Shown: positions 13,529 through 27,164, counted from the first letter of the stretch. The stretch: DNA of 64,000 nucleotides from Hoplostethus atlanticus (GCA_034670405.1 JAXDDX010000174.1:186001-250000); one strand, 5' to 3'. The notes: generated by a model from the sequence alone, not told the origin. Translations and numbers: made by a program.

Positions 13529-16500
13529 TCTGTATTGTGTCTATGTGCTGACACAGAGAGCAGCCAGCTAAATGTGTCTATGTGATAAGTCCAGCCCGAG
13601 CCTTTCATCCCTTGGACGTTTGGACAGAGACACAGACAGGTCAGGGTTAATGACAGGCTGTCATTGCACCTTTAATGTACTGTGTGTTAATTAAAGGCCG
13701 TTCACCAGTCTCCCTACTGATAATGATTTTGCATGGTGAAGCAAAAAGAAATATCAGAGGCTATATCTAAGTGAACAGCAAAGACACACCACAAAAAGAG
13801 ATGGACATTCTCACTGGCTGAGAATTTAGTCAAAACAACTTTTGGCTTGAAATGAATGTAATGAATGTATCCTCCCATCTGACTCCACTATGTTAAGTAC
13901 ATACAACATATCTGTGCCACCTACTCGTCTACTTTACTTTGTCCTCCACACAATGTACTGAGAGTAAACGTTTCCTTCAGAGACGGCCGACTGTAACGGA
14001 ATATTTGTTAAAAAGTGAAGAATGTGCCTTAATTTGTCAAGGGGATCTGAGCTGACAACTTTAGTAAAGTCCACTATAACAACCTTCCAGGGCCCCTGAC
14101 CTAGGGAGGGAGTGACCCCTGACCTTATTTGGGCCTCTTTTTATGAGGACTTTTTTTCGGCTCCGGCCAGATGGCTAAACTATCAAAGGGTTTTTTATGA
14201 GAAAAATCTGCAGGCAAGAGTGGAGTAGTATATTTATCTCATTGTGTGGAGGACGAAGCCTCTGTAACTTCCGACTCGGTGGGGAGAGAGGGAATTGGAA
14301 ACATAGATAGGTTGGGGGCGGGGGTGTGTCCGCATGCACACCGCTACCAAACACTGCCTAAAAAGTAACCAACAGCTTCATCCAAACTTTTCAGGCCAGA
14401 AAGGTATTTCATCAAACATATTGATGTCTTGTACTCTCAATCTCTATTTTCTTTTTTAATCTTCATCTTAAATTCACCCATAGACATTACAGTACGATAT
14501 AATTAGAAGACATTTTTCACAATATTTTGCATCAGTCGGCTCTCTTCAAAGACAAATATTAGGTTGTCTCTCCGTTATCAGCAGCTTCTTATTGACTCTC
14601 TGTCTTTCATTCCCGGCTAACACTAACAGCATCAGCAAACGAGCAAAAGGATATTGATTTCATGTCTTTGCAACTCAAAAACTGCCCCTTGTCGATCGTT
14701 TTCAGTCTGAAGATGGAATGAAATGAATGTCTTTTATAGTCTATTGTTGAATAAGACTGTGCCTCTTCTATCCACGAACAATCCCTGCCATTTTTTTTAC
14801 AGGTAGCGCAAAAAAATCAGTTTCTGAAAAGATTTGATAAATGCCACATTGAACCTGATGTGACAGTTGCCTGGGATCTCAGATGAGCGCGAATCAGTGG
14901 AATTTGTGTGTTTGGGAAAGGGAAGAGTTGTGTGTCCCAGGGTCACTATAACTCGCTCTGCTCACATCACTCATGTGGCGTCTTTATGAGCGATGGGCTG
15001 TTTTGTTGGATTAGGTTTCTGGGGAAGCATTCAACCCCGGCCCAGTCTATAAGCATAGCAATACATGAAGAGGTGAAGGACTCCAGGAAATGGTATCCGC
15101 TTTGGAGGTATGATTGAAGTGTAAAATGCATATGTTTGTGTGTGCATGAATCTGACTTTGTACACATGTTATGAGCTTCATGACGACAAAGGTGCTCTAT
15201 CGTTGCAGTCATGTTGGTGAACGCCCCACTCAGCAGGAAGTAGCTGCCTTCTAATACACACACGCATGGACACACAGCTGTTGTAAGCATTATCCGTTTG
15301 CTGTCCTCCTCAGAAACCAACTCAGCTGGTCCCTCTGAGCCCACTCATCTTCCTTCTCGACCGCTGTATGAACAAGAACAAGATAATTTCCAGACATTTA
15401 TTCCATATGAGTGAAAGGGGATGTGCAGGGTTTCCAAAAACCCGTGTGGCACCGGATTCATCTTGTAGAGACGCTTTAGGAATCTGTTCCCTTTTTACTT
15501 TCAATATTAAATATGGTATTTGACAAAAAAAATCACTCTAATAACCAAATTTACAGATTTTTTTGTTTTATTCCTAACAATTACATGACAACCACAATGA
15601 CTATCTGATAAAAAAAAAAAAGAAAACAGACTGACCAGTCATTCATGAACATTTGCGGCGGCTCACGTTGTACTTGGCTTGCTTTCTCCACCCATCATAA
15701 CTGGGGTAACCTAAGCTGTCCCCGGCCTAGTTGTTTTAATGTGGCCATTCCTTCTCTTGATTGCACTCAGAGGTCGAGCAAGATCTGAAGTCACTGGAAG
15801 CAGTTAAAATAATAGGAGCTGACCATGTGTTTGAGGTTATGAGAAGGGGAGGGATGGCCCCCCCCCCGGCACAGACCCCAAACAGCCGCTATGGGAACTG
15901 CTGCAGTTGGCTTTCCACGTTATAAGAATCTGGAGAATATATATAAAAAACAAACATTAATTATGATGACTGTCATCGGTTACGGGGAGAGGTGTACATC
16001 TCAGAACTGTGGGTGGCATGGCTGTTTTTGTTGCTCTCTCCAGTTTTGTTGGACAGAGGAAGCACAGCATGGTCCTGCCAATGTGACAAATACTGCATGT
16101 GCATTCAGGGAATTTGAGTTGCTGCTACATGCTGATGTGCATGAGGGTGCTTATGAAACATGGATTATCAGGCTGTGTGTGTGTGGATGTTATATTTAAC
16201 CAACGCTTAATAAACTAAGACAAAAACTGGATGATATGAATAAATATTAATAAAAAAATAAATCAATAATAATAAATAATTATTACAATCTCTGCTACCT
16301 ATACTTGAAATTGAAACTGATTGATCATTGGCATGAAATACACAAGCTTTAGTGTTTTGATTAAGGCAATCAATCTATCACAACATTAAAATATACTATG
16401 TTCTTTTAAAGGCAATACTTAAACAGATACTACAATACATTCTTCACAAACACCATTGAAGTACTAGAACTGAATGAACTGAATGAATGAAATCTGTAAA

Positions 16501-18144
16501 CTAAAACAAGGAAACAACTAAAACTGATATTTCAATGAAAACTAAAGGAAACTTTTTTGTGCCTGTGCTAAAGTTAGTCCAGCCTTCCTGTTTAGCTTCC
16601 CCTGTGGGGCTGCACATGTACGCAAGCACACAGGACACACACACGCGCCTTCTTTCAAAAATACTCACACACACATACGCTCTAGATAGCCGGCTCCACC
16701 CACTTTCATTCACAAAGAGCAGCATGGTCAGGGAGGCGGAGCTAATGCTGATCCAGATTTGTATGTGTCACTGAAGGAGCACACCAGGCATCTGTGCTGC
16801 GGTGGAAGTCACTTGTCAGTCCAAATTATATTGTTATTGTGGAAATTCACTAAAGATCCACAGCCCTCTTCAGCTGCTCCATGAGTCAAGGTCTATTTCT
16901 TACTCAGATGTGTGTGTCCCACGTGGCTCTGGCTTTAAGTGTATTATTGTTGTGTTAATCAGAATGGTGTGAAAAAGTTCCTATCAGCCATGAAACATAT
17001 TTGATCCCCAGTGATACCTGTTGACTAAACTAGGTAAACTTGATTTGTGGGTCTTCCAAAATGAACTAGAACCAGACATTTTTAAGGGACATCCTTCACC
17101 TATGGGAAATGTTACTTTTTTCCACTGTTGGATCTCCTAAAGTTTTGGAACACAAAGGCCCCTCGGCACTGGCCAGCCCACCCTGCAGATGGCCGGAGGA
17201 TCAGAGGCTGTCAGCACGCTTAAACGAGCCAAGAGTCGGGGCTTCTGCCCTGCGGGGGAGGACAGCGCATGAATGGGGCATTTCCCCCAGCCTCTATAAC
17301 CCCCCACTGGGCATTTGTAAAATGATTTGTGGCAAATTTGTTTAATCAATATGGATGTGGGGGTTTGGATACCTCCTGTGCACTGTTCTGTTTTTTTCAT
17401 CCTCTTCTTTTTTTGTCTGTATATGCATCAGCGGTCACTACGTATTAGAGCCAACTCTGGTTTTGTGTGTGTGAGTACAATACTAAGAGGATAGATACCT
17501 GAGAGGAAAGATGCTATAGATCAGGAAAGGACTTGCCAAGCAAGCTTTGGGATTAAAACAAGTAACACAAGTTTGACACACTTGATAAAAATGAAGGAAA
17601 CAAAGCCACCACTCTGTTTCTCTCTTTTAGTCCAAACTAGCTTCCTGCTTGTATGTCTGTCTAAGTGACCAACATAAGTTTCTATAAATACATATATATA
17701 GTTTGATGTCTTATGTGAAAAAAATCTTAAATTCTTCCTCTGTCTTTCTCTATCATTCAGTGTGCATGGCGGCTTTGCAGACAGGCAGCAGGTGGCTTCA
17801 ATCCAATTCTATCTCAACAGCAGCGACTCCACGGCTGCTGTCCACTAGGAATCACAAGGGCAAAGACACCTATAGGGTTTGCTCCTTTTTGTCTGGCTTG
17901 TACCTTATAGCTTTTGAGGTACAGACGAGCGACCAGGATAGAGAGACCAGGATAGGAGCATCCGTATCCTACCTCTGCATACCTTTCTGGTTGCTTTGTC
18001 CCGTTTTTATTTAAAGCTTATACAAGTGGAGGGTTCTGGCTCTTCCGCTGGGATGGTTTTGTCAATATAAACCCAGGAAAGCACATAAGTACTTTTGTCA
18101 CACACTCTTTGGCCTGTTGAGCTGAATAACTTTCACAGGCCCTT

Positions 18145-18147
<3 letters not shown>

Positions 18148-18183
<36 letters not shown>
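18148..18183. repeat. (CT)n microsatellite
   Basis: About 18 uninterrupted CT units in the intergenic region. Confidence 0.92.
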
Positions 18184-18186
<3 letters not shown>

Positions 18187-19739
18187 ACTGTGCTACCAGA
18201 GCTAACCGAATCACCGTTCTTAGACAGATGTTGGCAGAATTCCTAATTTCATTCTCATTCTCTCAGCCTGTCAGTTTTGAAAGGGGGAAGCAGGACAGAA
18301 AATAATCGGCAGAACATCCCATAAGTCTGAATGGGGAGCAGCAGATGTGGATGTGGAGGGGGTTGCCATTGGGCCTCCCCAAGGCCCATCTGACCATTGT
18401 TCAGCATAGGAGCCATTTCTGCGGTTGCTATGACGACAATAATACACTTCTATCTATGTCCTTGTGCAGGGCACATGATAATATGAGCTCTGATGCTTTG
18501 ACCTTACTGAGACGGAAAGAGGCAAAATAACAAGGATTTTTTTTTTCAACTTATCTGTGTCACTGTAATCATTTCAAACCGTTATTTTATTGTGCACTTT
18601 AGGACGAAAAGGCAGATGCAACTACTTTTTCAAGAGCACCAAATACTCCATGATATTTAACTCAATTTACAATAAATTGAAATGGGATTTAAGTGCCTGG
18701 GAGTGAAGTGTGTTTCATACAGTAGGCAGTGAATGTGGGATTCAGTGTTTCTATTCAGCGCTTACAGAAGGCAGTCAATACCTCTGAGGTTCAGGGGTGT
18801 CTTTCTCAATGGCCGCTGTAAACCTACATTGAAGAGCCTGAAAACCCACCAGGTGCCTTACAGTCTTTGAGCCCCAGAATGAATGACCACTTCCATTGTC
18901 AAGTGCTTTATGCTGTGTGTTTCTTTTATATTCGGGGGAAGTTTTTCTCCTCCACCACTCAGGGGCACTTGCAAGGGCTTTTTGCTTATGCTAAATACAA
19001 CCTTCCAAAATGGCATTAACATTATTTGAATCATTTGTTTTTGGGGGGCTTTTATAATTTTGATAACGGAAAGGAATGACGTAGATTAATTTGTGGATGC
19101 CCAAATCCATCACATCTCTTCACAAATGTTTATTTATGTCTCTTATAATATCCATTGTTCACTTGGCCAATGAAACAATAGCTTGAGTTTGAACTAGAAA
19201 AATAATGTATCTGTGGAATAATCGAAACATGACAGAAAACATCTATGCAATTATTCTTATTTAATTTGATGAAATGCAACCTATTTTTCCTATGAGAATC
19301 AGAGACGTATTTAAAACAAAAGATAATTGTTGGCCTGCTGCTGCTCTTGGTGCTGATTATATTTGTCTTCATATCAGAGGATGTTTGGGACATTTGACAA
19401 TGAAAGAATTAGCGGTGTAAATATTTGTTTTGCCTTTCTTCTAGCATTAATTTTAGCCTGGTAATCCATTCCACTACATGAGAGGTGGGTTTTGTTTCCA
19501 GACAATTGTGTGTGTAAATCGTTGGAGCCCTCAGTTCGTTTGACCCACAAATCTGAGTGGCCATATGTACATTTCGATATTCCAATAACCCTCTGAAAGT
19601 TTGTTTTCTGCTTTCCTTTATGTCAGAAAATGACCAAGTTGTCAGAGGCCTTGGAAAGCGAAACAAGCACTGATTATGAAATACAAATTTAGAAGACGTC
19701 GCATTTGTTGTGATGTTTTATTGGGAAATCTCTCTGAAG

Positions 19740-19763
19740 GTGTGTGTGTGTGTGTGTGTGTGT
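19740..19763. repeat. (GT)n microsatellite
   Basis: About 12 GT units, followed by a short GTGCGCGC stretch. Confidence 0.9.
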
Positions 19764-22119
19764 ACGTGCGCGCAAGGATGCATGGGTGTGTCAGCATGAG
19801 ATCATGTTAACATGGGTGTGTTACAATCATCAATGTTTCATCAGCATCACACTTTGCCATCTGGCTGCACTTTCCACAAAACTTAATCCATCAATGTGAA
19901 TGAGCATAGCATGTGGCCGCACCATAAAGCAACTAGGTTTTTACATTTGGTCAAAAACATTTTCCTACAGCTTTGATATCCGTAACTCAATGACAAGACA
20001 TAGAAGAGACGTATTCACTTAGGTCCAAAGCTGCTGATGACAAATAATTTTATTCTATTCATTTAAAAGGAATTGTTGGACAGACATAAGTTACATAAAA
20101 ATAAATCCATTCAGAGCCACATTACGTCTGTTCAGAAGCCAATATCCTCTTACACACAGGCCAAAAATAAATAGAGCAGTATCCCTTTCTTCTCACTATG
20201 GTGAGATGTTGTCAGCATTTTATATTTCAACTGTATGTATGGTGACAATTTCAATAAAGATTTGGTCTATAACGCATTGCAAGGACATTTGAAGACTTAA
20301 AACGTGACAAAACACAGACATGATATATGATACCACCTTATTATACCATATATGACATTACATACACATTATATATAGAATTGGTATTATGACTCACTTT
20401 ACTTAGAGCACTGCTTATGTTTTCTTGTAGCTGCACTGTTTTGTTTTGGCCAGTGAATTATATTGGGACTATTTGTTTACAATTCAAATCTTAAAAGTTA
20501 TGGTTAAGGCAAATATACTCATTACAAATTCTCACCATAATATATTGAGGTGTGAAGAAATAGTTTAGAATGGAAAAGACACACCTCATGATTACCGTGA
20601 CCGCAATATTATAAAGCCGTTTTTAGTCTACTTTTTTCTTAGTGAGTGTACTTATGTGTTTATTTGACGTGGGATATATTCATAGTCACACATATAATCT
20701 CTAACAAAAACAAACCTTCTCCAGTGCACCTAAGGTACCGTCATGAAACATTAGAAGCAGTGCTTTAAAGAGTAAAGTGAGCAGACGTACCTAAAAGTGT
20801 GTGAACCTCAATTCAGCTGCGTGCTTGTCATGCAGATATTCTCTTAATTAAGAAGTGAAGTGTGTAAATTAAATAAATCTACATGCTTTTGTGTTGCTAT
20901 TGTGTATTTGGTGCGTTCTCATAAGCTAATTAGAGGTGGGCCAGCGCTGATATCCTGCAGCCCCTCTCCCCGGCACTTCCCACCCTGTAAACGTTTATGG
21001 CCCTTGCCCAGATTGCATCTTAGATTTGAAGGATTGGCCCCCTGTTGACTCACAGCTTGACGGTGACTGCCAAGCTCTCACTCTCTGTTTGCAGTGTCTC
21101 AATTTCTTTAGCCTGATTCTTTGCTTCTCTCATTCATCCCCAAAACTACCATTCATTATTATAAAGTGGGAAAAAAAACTGTTAATTAATGGAGTTTTAC
21201 ATTCCTAAAAACATTCCTTTTTTTTTGATGTGCCTTATTTTGTTTAATGTGTGACTTCTGGTCCCTCGGTTCATTACACAGACTCATCATATTCATCAAC
21301 TACCTGTGGTTAATCTATGGCCGGCTGAGAGTGAGAAGTGGACCCAGTGGGGTTCTCTCCATACAGTGAGTCCTTGTTCCCCCAACACTCTATTGTTTGT
21401 TGATGGAAGCAGTTGTCATAGTCATGCAATAACAAAAGCCTGCCTATTGGCGTGTTTACCTCTGCACAGGAACCACTGGGCAATTCTACATTAAATTACA
21501 GCCATGTGTGGGCCGCTGATCTCTCCCCTCACCCGCTAGCCCCCTCTACCACAGACACACACACGATCACACAGTCGGGGGGCCGGGCAGGATATTTGTT
21601 GACTGTTACCATCACTATAGGAGAGCGACACAAAAATCACATGACCTTTCTTTTGTCATATCACCACAAGTAACAGAATGAGCATATAACTAGGAAAAAC
21701 TACGTCAGACAAATACCAGTTAGAAGGTTTTTTTTAACCGTTTTCATTGCACGTTAGAATTATTACCCGTTGCTGAATTCAAAGAGCTCATGACCGGAGC
21801 AAAAGAAGTTCAGTTGTTTGTGGAATGCTGTGGCACATAATTTCCTCCAGCCCAACCCCCCAACCTCCCAGTCAACGGTGTGAGACAAATAAGCAGTCAT
21901 CTTGTTATCTCTAAAGACTCACATCTCTGGTTTAAAGACAGAGTCATTTATACTTCCTGTGTCCTCAACTGACTTTGTTTCACCCAGGTGTTACAACCAT
22001 TTCTGTATTCCACAAGAGGGTGATTGAACTCCTTCACTAACATGCAAGTGGTCCCATTAAAAGTTACTTTGTCCTTATCAGATTTTAGATTGAAATACTT
22101 ATTTTATTAGACAGAATTC

Positions 22120-22194
22120 ACAATATCTATATCTATGTCTATGTCTATGTCTATGTCTATATCTATATCTATATCTATATCTATGTCTATATGC
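22120..22194. repeat. (CTATRT)n hexanucleotide array
   Basis: Twelve or so hexamers alternate between CTATAT and CTATGT in blocks. On the minus strand this reads as an Ile-Asp run, which is a repeat artefact and not a protein. Confidence 0.9.
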
Positions 22195-24010
22195 ATATGG
22201 TAGTTAAATGCTATATGATTAATATAGATAATACTTTTCAAAAGAGCAACACAAATCAGAACTGAACTGCATCCAATATCTTTCAACTCAATGCCCTCCA
22301 TCTCTATTCTAGGCTGATGGTACCAAACAAAAGAACTAAATACATGTGTTCATGAAAAGGAGAACATTTGAAAGGGTTGTTTGCTGATCAATAATGAAAA
22401 CAGTCTAACACTATAGAGGTGATTGCTGTGAGCCTTTTATTTGCTAGATAATGCTGTGTTTAGATGATTGTACAATCACAGAAAACAAATGAAGGCAGTC
22501 AAATTGAAATGAAAATTACTGTATAGACATCTTTGTACAAAGGTGTATTGATCACCTTCAAGCAAAGCTTGTGATGTGATGTGACCAATATGAATGAGGA
22601 AACCCTGACTTAGGAGATCCAAGTAACACTAAAGTTTGCCAAGGCTGCTTTTATTTGTGCTTGCCTGTCCTCCGCAGTACATACCCTTTTCCATGGAAAT
22701 CAACTCTTGCATGAAAAACCTTTCCCTTTGTCCTTTGTTTGGATTTAATGACATTATTTATGGCTACAAGAGAGGAAATGTTTCACAGGCACCTAAAGAC
22801 AACCTACAAAGAGGAGAAAATAATAAAAGAGGATCCAGTCAATACACTCAGAAATGGCACAAAATCCTGAAATATATGAGCAAGTACCTGGGCAACCAGT
22901 AAAAGGCCTACCAAGTCTATTTGCAGACCCCTCTTGAAGAGGAAAAAGCATAACTGTTGAAATGGTCAGAAATGAGCCGAGTCATGGATGTCTCAAGTCT
23001 CTCCAGCAAAATGCCTTTTTCTTTACATCTTGCCACTATAATAATTTGCCATTTGGCAGGTCATTCTCTGCAATCAATCACTCATCAAAGTGTGATTGAA
23101 TGCAGCACAATGGACACTCAAAGAGGCAACTCATTGCAAGAAGCTTGGATGAAACTAGATTGACAGATCATAGCCTGTGATTTATGAAATGCCACAAATA
23201 GCATTACCAGTGTAACTCCAGGGTTATCACTAAGAATGAAAGTATGACGTGACTTTACTTTCAAAAATTGAGTTCTCTATTCTGTTTACCCCATGATGAA
23301 ACAAATGTGACTGTAGAACTGCTGGTGATAAAACATACTTATTTCACTATATTCTCATACAAATATATTAATGAGTAAAGCGTTTCATAAGAAATGGGAT
23401 TGTTTTGGCAGCATTTATTATGGTGCTGAGTTTATCACACTGATGTGAAATATCTCATCCTTCCCAGGTTGCTTTGTGCCTTTCATCTTTTACTGAGTCC
23501 TTAAAAAACACATGTTCAATTTACAATTCCTCAGCAAGTGTTAGACTGTTATTGTTTGTCCACTACAAGGTCATTGTAAAGCTTGGTGAATGACACATCG
23601 GAGAGACCTCGTAACTCTCTCCATCTCGCTGCCTTTTCTTGCCACTTGTGTGGCATGTGCTTGTAGAAAGTATTAACTCCAGAGGGAATCCAAAAAATAT
23701 TGTGATATAGAAAATATCTGTCCAAAGGCTGTTTTCAATTTGCAGTGACGGTTGAGGTCTTTCATCAGTGATGTGTAGACTAGATACGGGACCAGGTCAA
23801 GGTTTCTTGAATAATTTTATGTTTTCTCTGCATTCTATGTTCCCATGGAAAAATGCTGCTCTTTTTTATGAATATAACATAACTGACATTGACCACTGAC
23901 ATTGACCAATAGAAAAATATTACAATAGGCCTCAGCAGCAAACAAATAACCCTTTAACAAAAGATAGGAAAAAGCAGGGAAAAACCAAGGATCAATCTAT
24001 CCATACAGAG

Positions 24011-24486
24011 TATTGCTTTTTAGTGAGATAGATTCTATTCTTTGGCCATTTGATGTAAATGGACTGCATTTATATAGCGCTTTATAGTATATGCCTCTCA
24101 TTCACCCATTCACACACCGATGGCAGTGAGCGGTCATGCAAGGTGCTGGCCTGACCATCGGGAGCAATTTGGGGTTCAGTGTCTTGCCCAAGGACACTTC
24201 GACATGTGGACTGGAGGCGCCGGGGACCGAACCTCTGATCTTCTGATTAGAGGACAACCTGCTCTACCTCTTGAGCCACAGCCGCCGATGTGTGTGTCAG
24301 CTGATATCTTTCTCAAATTCTTTTATATTTCACGGATATATTTGATCACATCACATTATTGAATTTAAAATAAAGTACAGTCAACAGCCAGAACAAATTA
24401 AACATTAAACAAATAAAGTAAAGGCCATGTAGTTGATATCCCTCTGGTTCCCACCACAACTGCAGTTTTATGGCACAACTGCACAC
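24011..24486 (+). repeat. Unnamed dispersed repeat, copy A (interrupted)
   Basis: This segment resembles 26452-26712. Both contain TATTGCTTTTTA, then GTGAGATAGATT with TATTCTTTGGC, then a GTGTGTGTC stretch, a TATATTTC/ATCACATTATT stretch, and end in GTAGTTGATAT, CCCTCTGGTT, CACCACAACTG and CACAACTGCAC. Copy A differs by holding a tRNA-derived SINE-like insertion at about 24043-24287 and about 45 extra bases near 24376-24428. I do not recognise the family. No coding capacity is visible. Confidence 0.7.
24043..24287 (-). mobile_element. tRNA-derived SINE-like repeat
   Basis: Read on the minus strand, this starts GGCGGCTGTGGCTCAAGAGG and has a box A-like segment (complement of 24261-24278, TGGCTCAAGAGGTAGAGC) and a box B-like segment (complement of 24222-24233, GGTTCGGTCCCC), the spacing of a tRNA-derived RNA polymerase III promoter. 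The other end carries the phrase ATTTATATAGCGCTTT, and the middle has TTGGGGTTCAGTGTCTTGCC. Both are familiar from a repeat dispersed widely in teleost genomes. It interrupts copy A of a second repeat, so it inserted later. Flanking target-site duplications are not obvious. Confidence 0.7.
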
Positions 24487-26451
24487 AGTTTGAATTGTTT
24501 AGATTGAACGTAGCAGAAACAGTGTATTCAAGCATAGTTTCTTATTGGGGCAATAAACCGTCTAGACAACACACCCCTCTTTTTCACCTTCAGCCAGTCC
24601 CTTAAAGGGCATTTGTTTTTTCTGACTATATTGGCTTGTCCTTGTCTCACAATTATCAGCTGTGGTATCATAAAGCTCCACTTTCACGCTGGGGCACGGC
24701 AGCATGGAGAATGGTAGAGAAAGCAAATATCAACATATGACATAGGGTTGTCATATGTGTGTATCAATGTTTATTTCAACTCATGCACACTTATGTATAT
24801 TCCATGTGAACGTTGAAATGCTAAATTAATTTCTAAGTCTGTCTGTTGGCTGAAGATCCTCTTTTCTCACACCTATGGAGATGTCTTTTGAACTAAACAA
24901 ACTACATTCACTGTTTGACTGTAACTCTAATCTCTAATTTATGGCTTCTAGTGACCCCTCAGGGTCTATACAGTAGTATTTATATACATGCTTGGTATGT
25001 CATTGGCATGTCAGTCTACAAAAATACATTCATGTCTGCATATGGTAAACTGAGAGAACGTGAGCGTTACAAGCAAAGCAGTTTATGTACTACTTATACT
25101 TCATGTCTGCATCATCAACGGTAGTTTGAGCCGTGGCCTTGACTATTGGTGAGATGGCTGAGAATGGACAGAGCTTCAAAAAGCTTTATCCTCTCTCTGA
25201 ATGAGGGCAATAAATTCTTTCTCATCCTTAACATTCACCAGAATCCTAATACAAAAACTGTCTCATTGGATGAACTTCTGGGCAAATCTAAATGGAGACT
25301 TTTGAAAGGGAAATGTAAAATTACACTCAGATAATTTCCATTTACTAATTTCCATTATCTCAGATTACAAGCAAATGCATAGATGACATCCGTCCACAAC
25401 ATACAGGGGAGGATTGTTGCACATTGCAGCTACAACTGGATATGGAAAACACATAACAATAGTGTACATTCTTCATGCGTAACCTGGTATGTTTTTGGTA
25501 CACCTAGATTAATGGTTAATGCCATCATAACAATAATCTATCCCATAATGCATCTCTTCCTATGTTGGAGTGGTATGTTCAAGAATGAGAATGCCCCTAA
25601 AGAAGGCATATGTGCTTATCCAGTCATGGTTTACTGATATTAGCTGGATGTCACAGTCCTCCCAATCATCGGATCAGAGGTTTGAATGTTGAACTATGTA
25701 ATCTGGAAATGGCATTTGACATATTCTCTGGCATGACACTATGCTTTCATAACCATTTGGTGACAGCTTGTGCATTGTGGTTTACAGCGTTGCCATTTAG
25801 GAAGTACTTAGGACTAACTATGGGACACAACCAGTCTCATTAACAACAAAATACCTCATGGGATACAGGTGATCACTCACAATAGTGCAGCTTGACCACT
25901 GCCATAGGAAGAGATTGTGCTGTTGCATTCCATTATTTTGTGCATGGGCTTGCATGTATATTCCCAGAAGTCATGTTGATCTCAATCTATAAAAACACAC
26001 AGTCAGTCTTGCAATGGCAGCGATGCAGTGGTAAATAAAAAGCTGGGTAAGCTATGTGGTCATCATGAAACAAGCAACAACCAATAGAAACAAAAATCAA
26101 TGTTCAGAAGACTTACATCAACCCTCCACTACATCCCTGGTCTTATGGGACAGATTTGTTCTGGCTGTTGACTGTATTTGGAGATGTTTAGTATATAATG
26201 TAGTCCATTACACCCTTGCCAGAAAGAGCTACAGTAATCCTATAATACATTTTAGAAGAATACAACACAAATATCACAGCAATACTATAAATCCCTATAG
26301 GAATATTATAAGAACAGTATAGTGATAACATAGGAGATTAGAGAAAGATTTAAAAAATACTACAGGTAGAATAAGGTCAAAATAGACTCACTATTGTGTA
26401 TCACAGCCACACTATACGTTCCTATAGGAAGGGTCAGGGTCAGTCTGTCTG
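24487..26451. other. Intergenic DNA with short direct repeats
   Basis: No gene is seen. A 32-bp imperfect direct repeat occurs at 26272-26303 and 26399-26430, each starting TATCACAGC and ending in a CCTATAGGAA palindrome. These lie just upstream of repeat copy B and may be part of a larger degenerate transposon. The rest of the interval has no recognised content. Confidence 0.5.
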
Positions 26452-26712
26452 TATTGCTTTTTACAAAACATGTGGAGCAGTGAGATAGATTTTATTCTTT
26501 GGCAAAAACATTGTGTACTGGCCCCATGGATTGTGTGTGTCAATTGATGCAAAAACAATTTTTCTTAACTGAATTATTTCCTATATCACTGATATATTTC
26601 CTTACGACTTGAAATTTATTTTATATATCACATTATTTAATTTTCAAAAGGAAGTAGTTGATATGCCCTCTGGTTGTCACCACAACTGAACTTTTAGGAC
26701 ACAACTGCACTA
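26452..26712 (+). repeat. Unnamed dispersed repeat, copy B (uninterrupted)
   Basis: This is the partner of copy A at 24011-24486. It keeps the same order of matching blocks without the SINE-like insertion, and ends in the shared CACAACTGCAC. It lies about 450 bp upstream of sall4 exon 1, close to the promoter. Confidence 0.7.
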
Positions 26713-26819
26713 CAGGCCTATATCAAATATTACAATATTATATTGCAAATTAAAAAAAAAAAAAAACTAAAAAAAAAACAAGAACCTGTGAGAGTCTCTC
26801 TGCGGCTTGTCCCTGCAGT

Positions 26820-27164
26820 GACAATATTTCTCATGAACGAGGAGGGAGCGATGAGTTGGGTGGTGTTATTAACCCTCCCTCCACCCAGCAGTCCGTCCAC
26901 TCGCGCGGCTCCTCCCGCCCCCTCCTGGCGCTCCGCTCCGCTCATCAATAGGGAGTGCATTTGAATAATGTGTGAGCACTTGGACTGGAGCCAATCAGCT
27001 GTCAGGGGACCGTGATAAATCGCAATGCATTATTGATAATAATAATTACGTTGACATGCGCATTTCTACTTGGAGGGGCTAATTTTTTTTCCCCAAGCTG
27101 AAGAATTAGTAAAAAAGAAGGGGAGGAAAATTGTCGGTAACTATTTGCTCCCGATGGTTGCACC
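26820..27164 (+). promoter_or_regulatory. sall4: sall4 promoter region and 5' UTR
   Basis: Upstream of the sall4 start codon the sequence has a GC-rich stretch with an Sp1-like CCCGCCC (26914-26920) and a CCAAT box (26991-26995) in GGAGCCAATCAG. No convincing TATA box is present at a fixed distance, so initiation may be dispersed. An AT-rich stretch with ATGCATTATT (27024-27033) lies between. The start site of transcription cannot be placed from sequence. The ATG context is CACCATGT, with a purine at -3. Confidence 0.5.

Larger units (their letters stand above)
13529..24010. other. Intergenic DNA between zfp64 and sall4, part 2
   Basis: No gene is recognised. Simple repeats lie at 18148-18183 (CT), 19740-19763 (GT) and 22120-22194 (hexamer array). 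A short tandem direct repeat (ACTGACATTGACC twice) lies near 23882-23908. All open frames are short and unconvincing. Stretches such as 14040-14200 and 20840-21060 are compositionally unlike simple repeats and carry homeodomain-like TAATTAG/TTAATTAA words, so they could be regulatory. That is inference only. Confidence 0.55.

Noticed and set aside
14967..15344. Minus-strand open frame of 125 codons in the intergenic region
   Set aside because: The Cys/His content suggested a finger at first, but the spacing fits no C2H2 or other known pattern and no splice or promoter context is seen.
22107..22301. Minus-strand Ile-Asp repeat protein
   Set aside because: It is the translation of the CTATRT hexamer array, not a gene.
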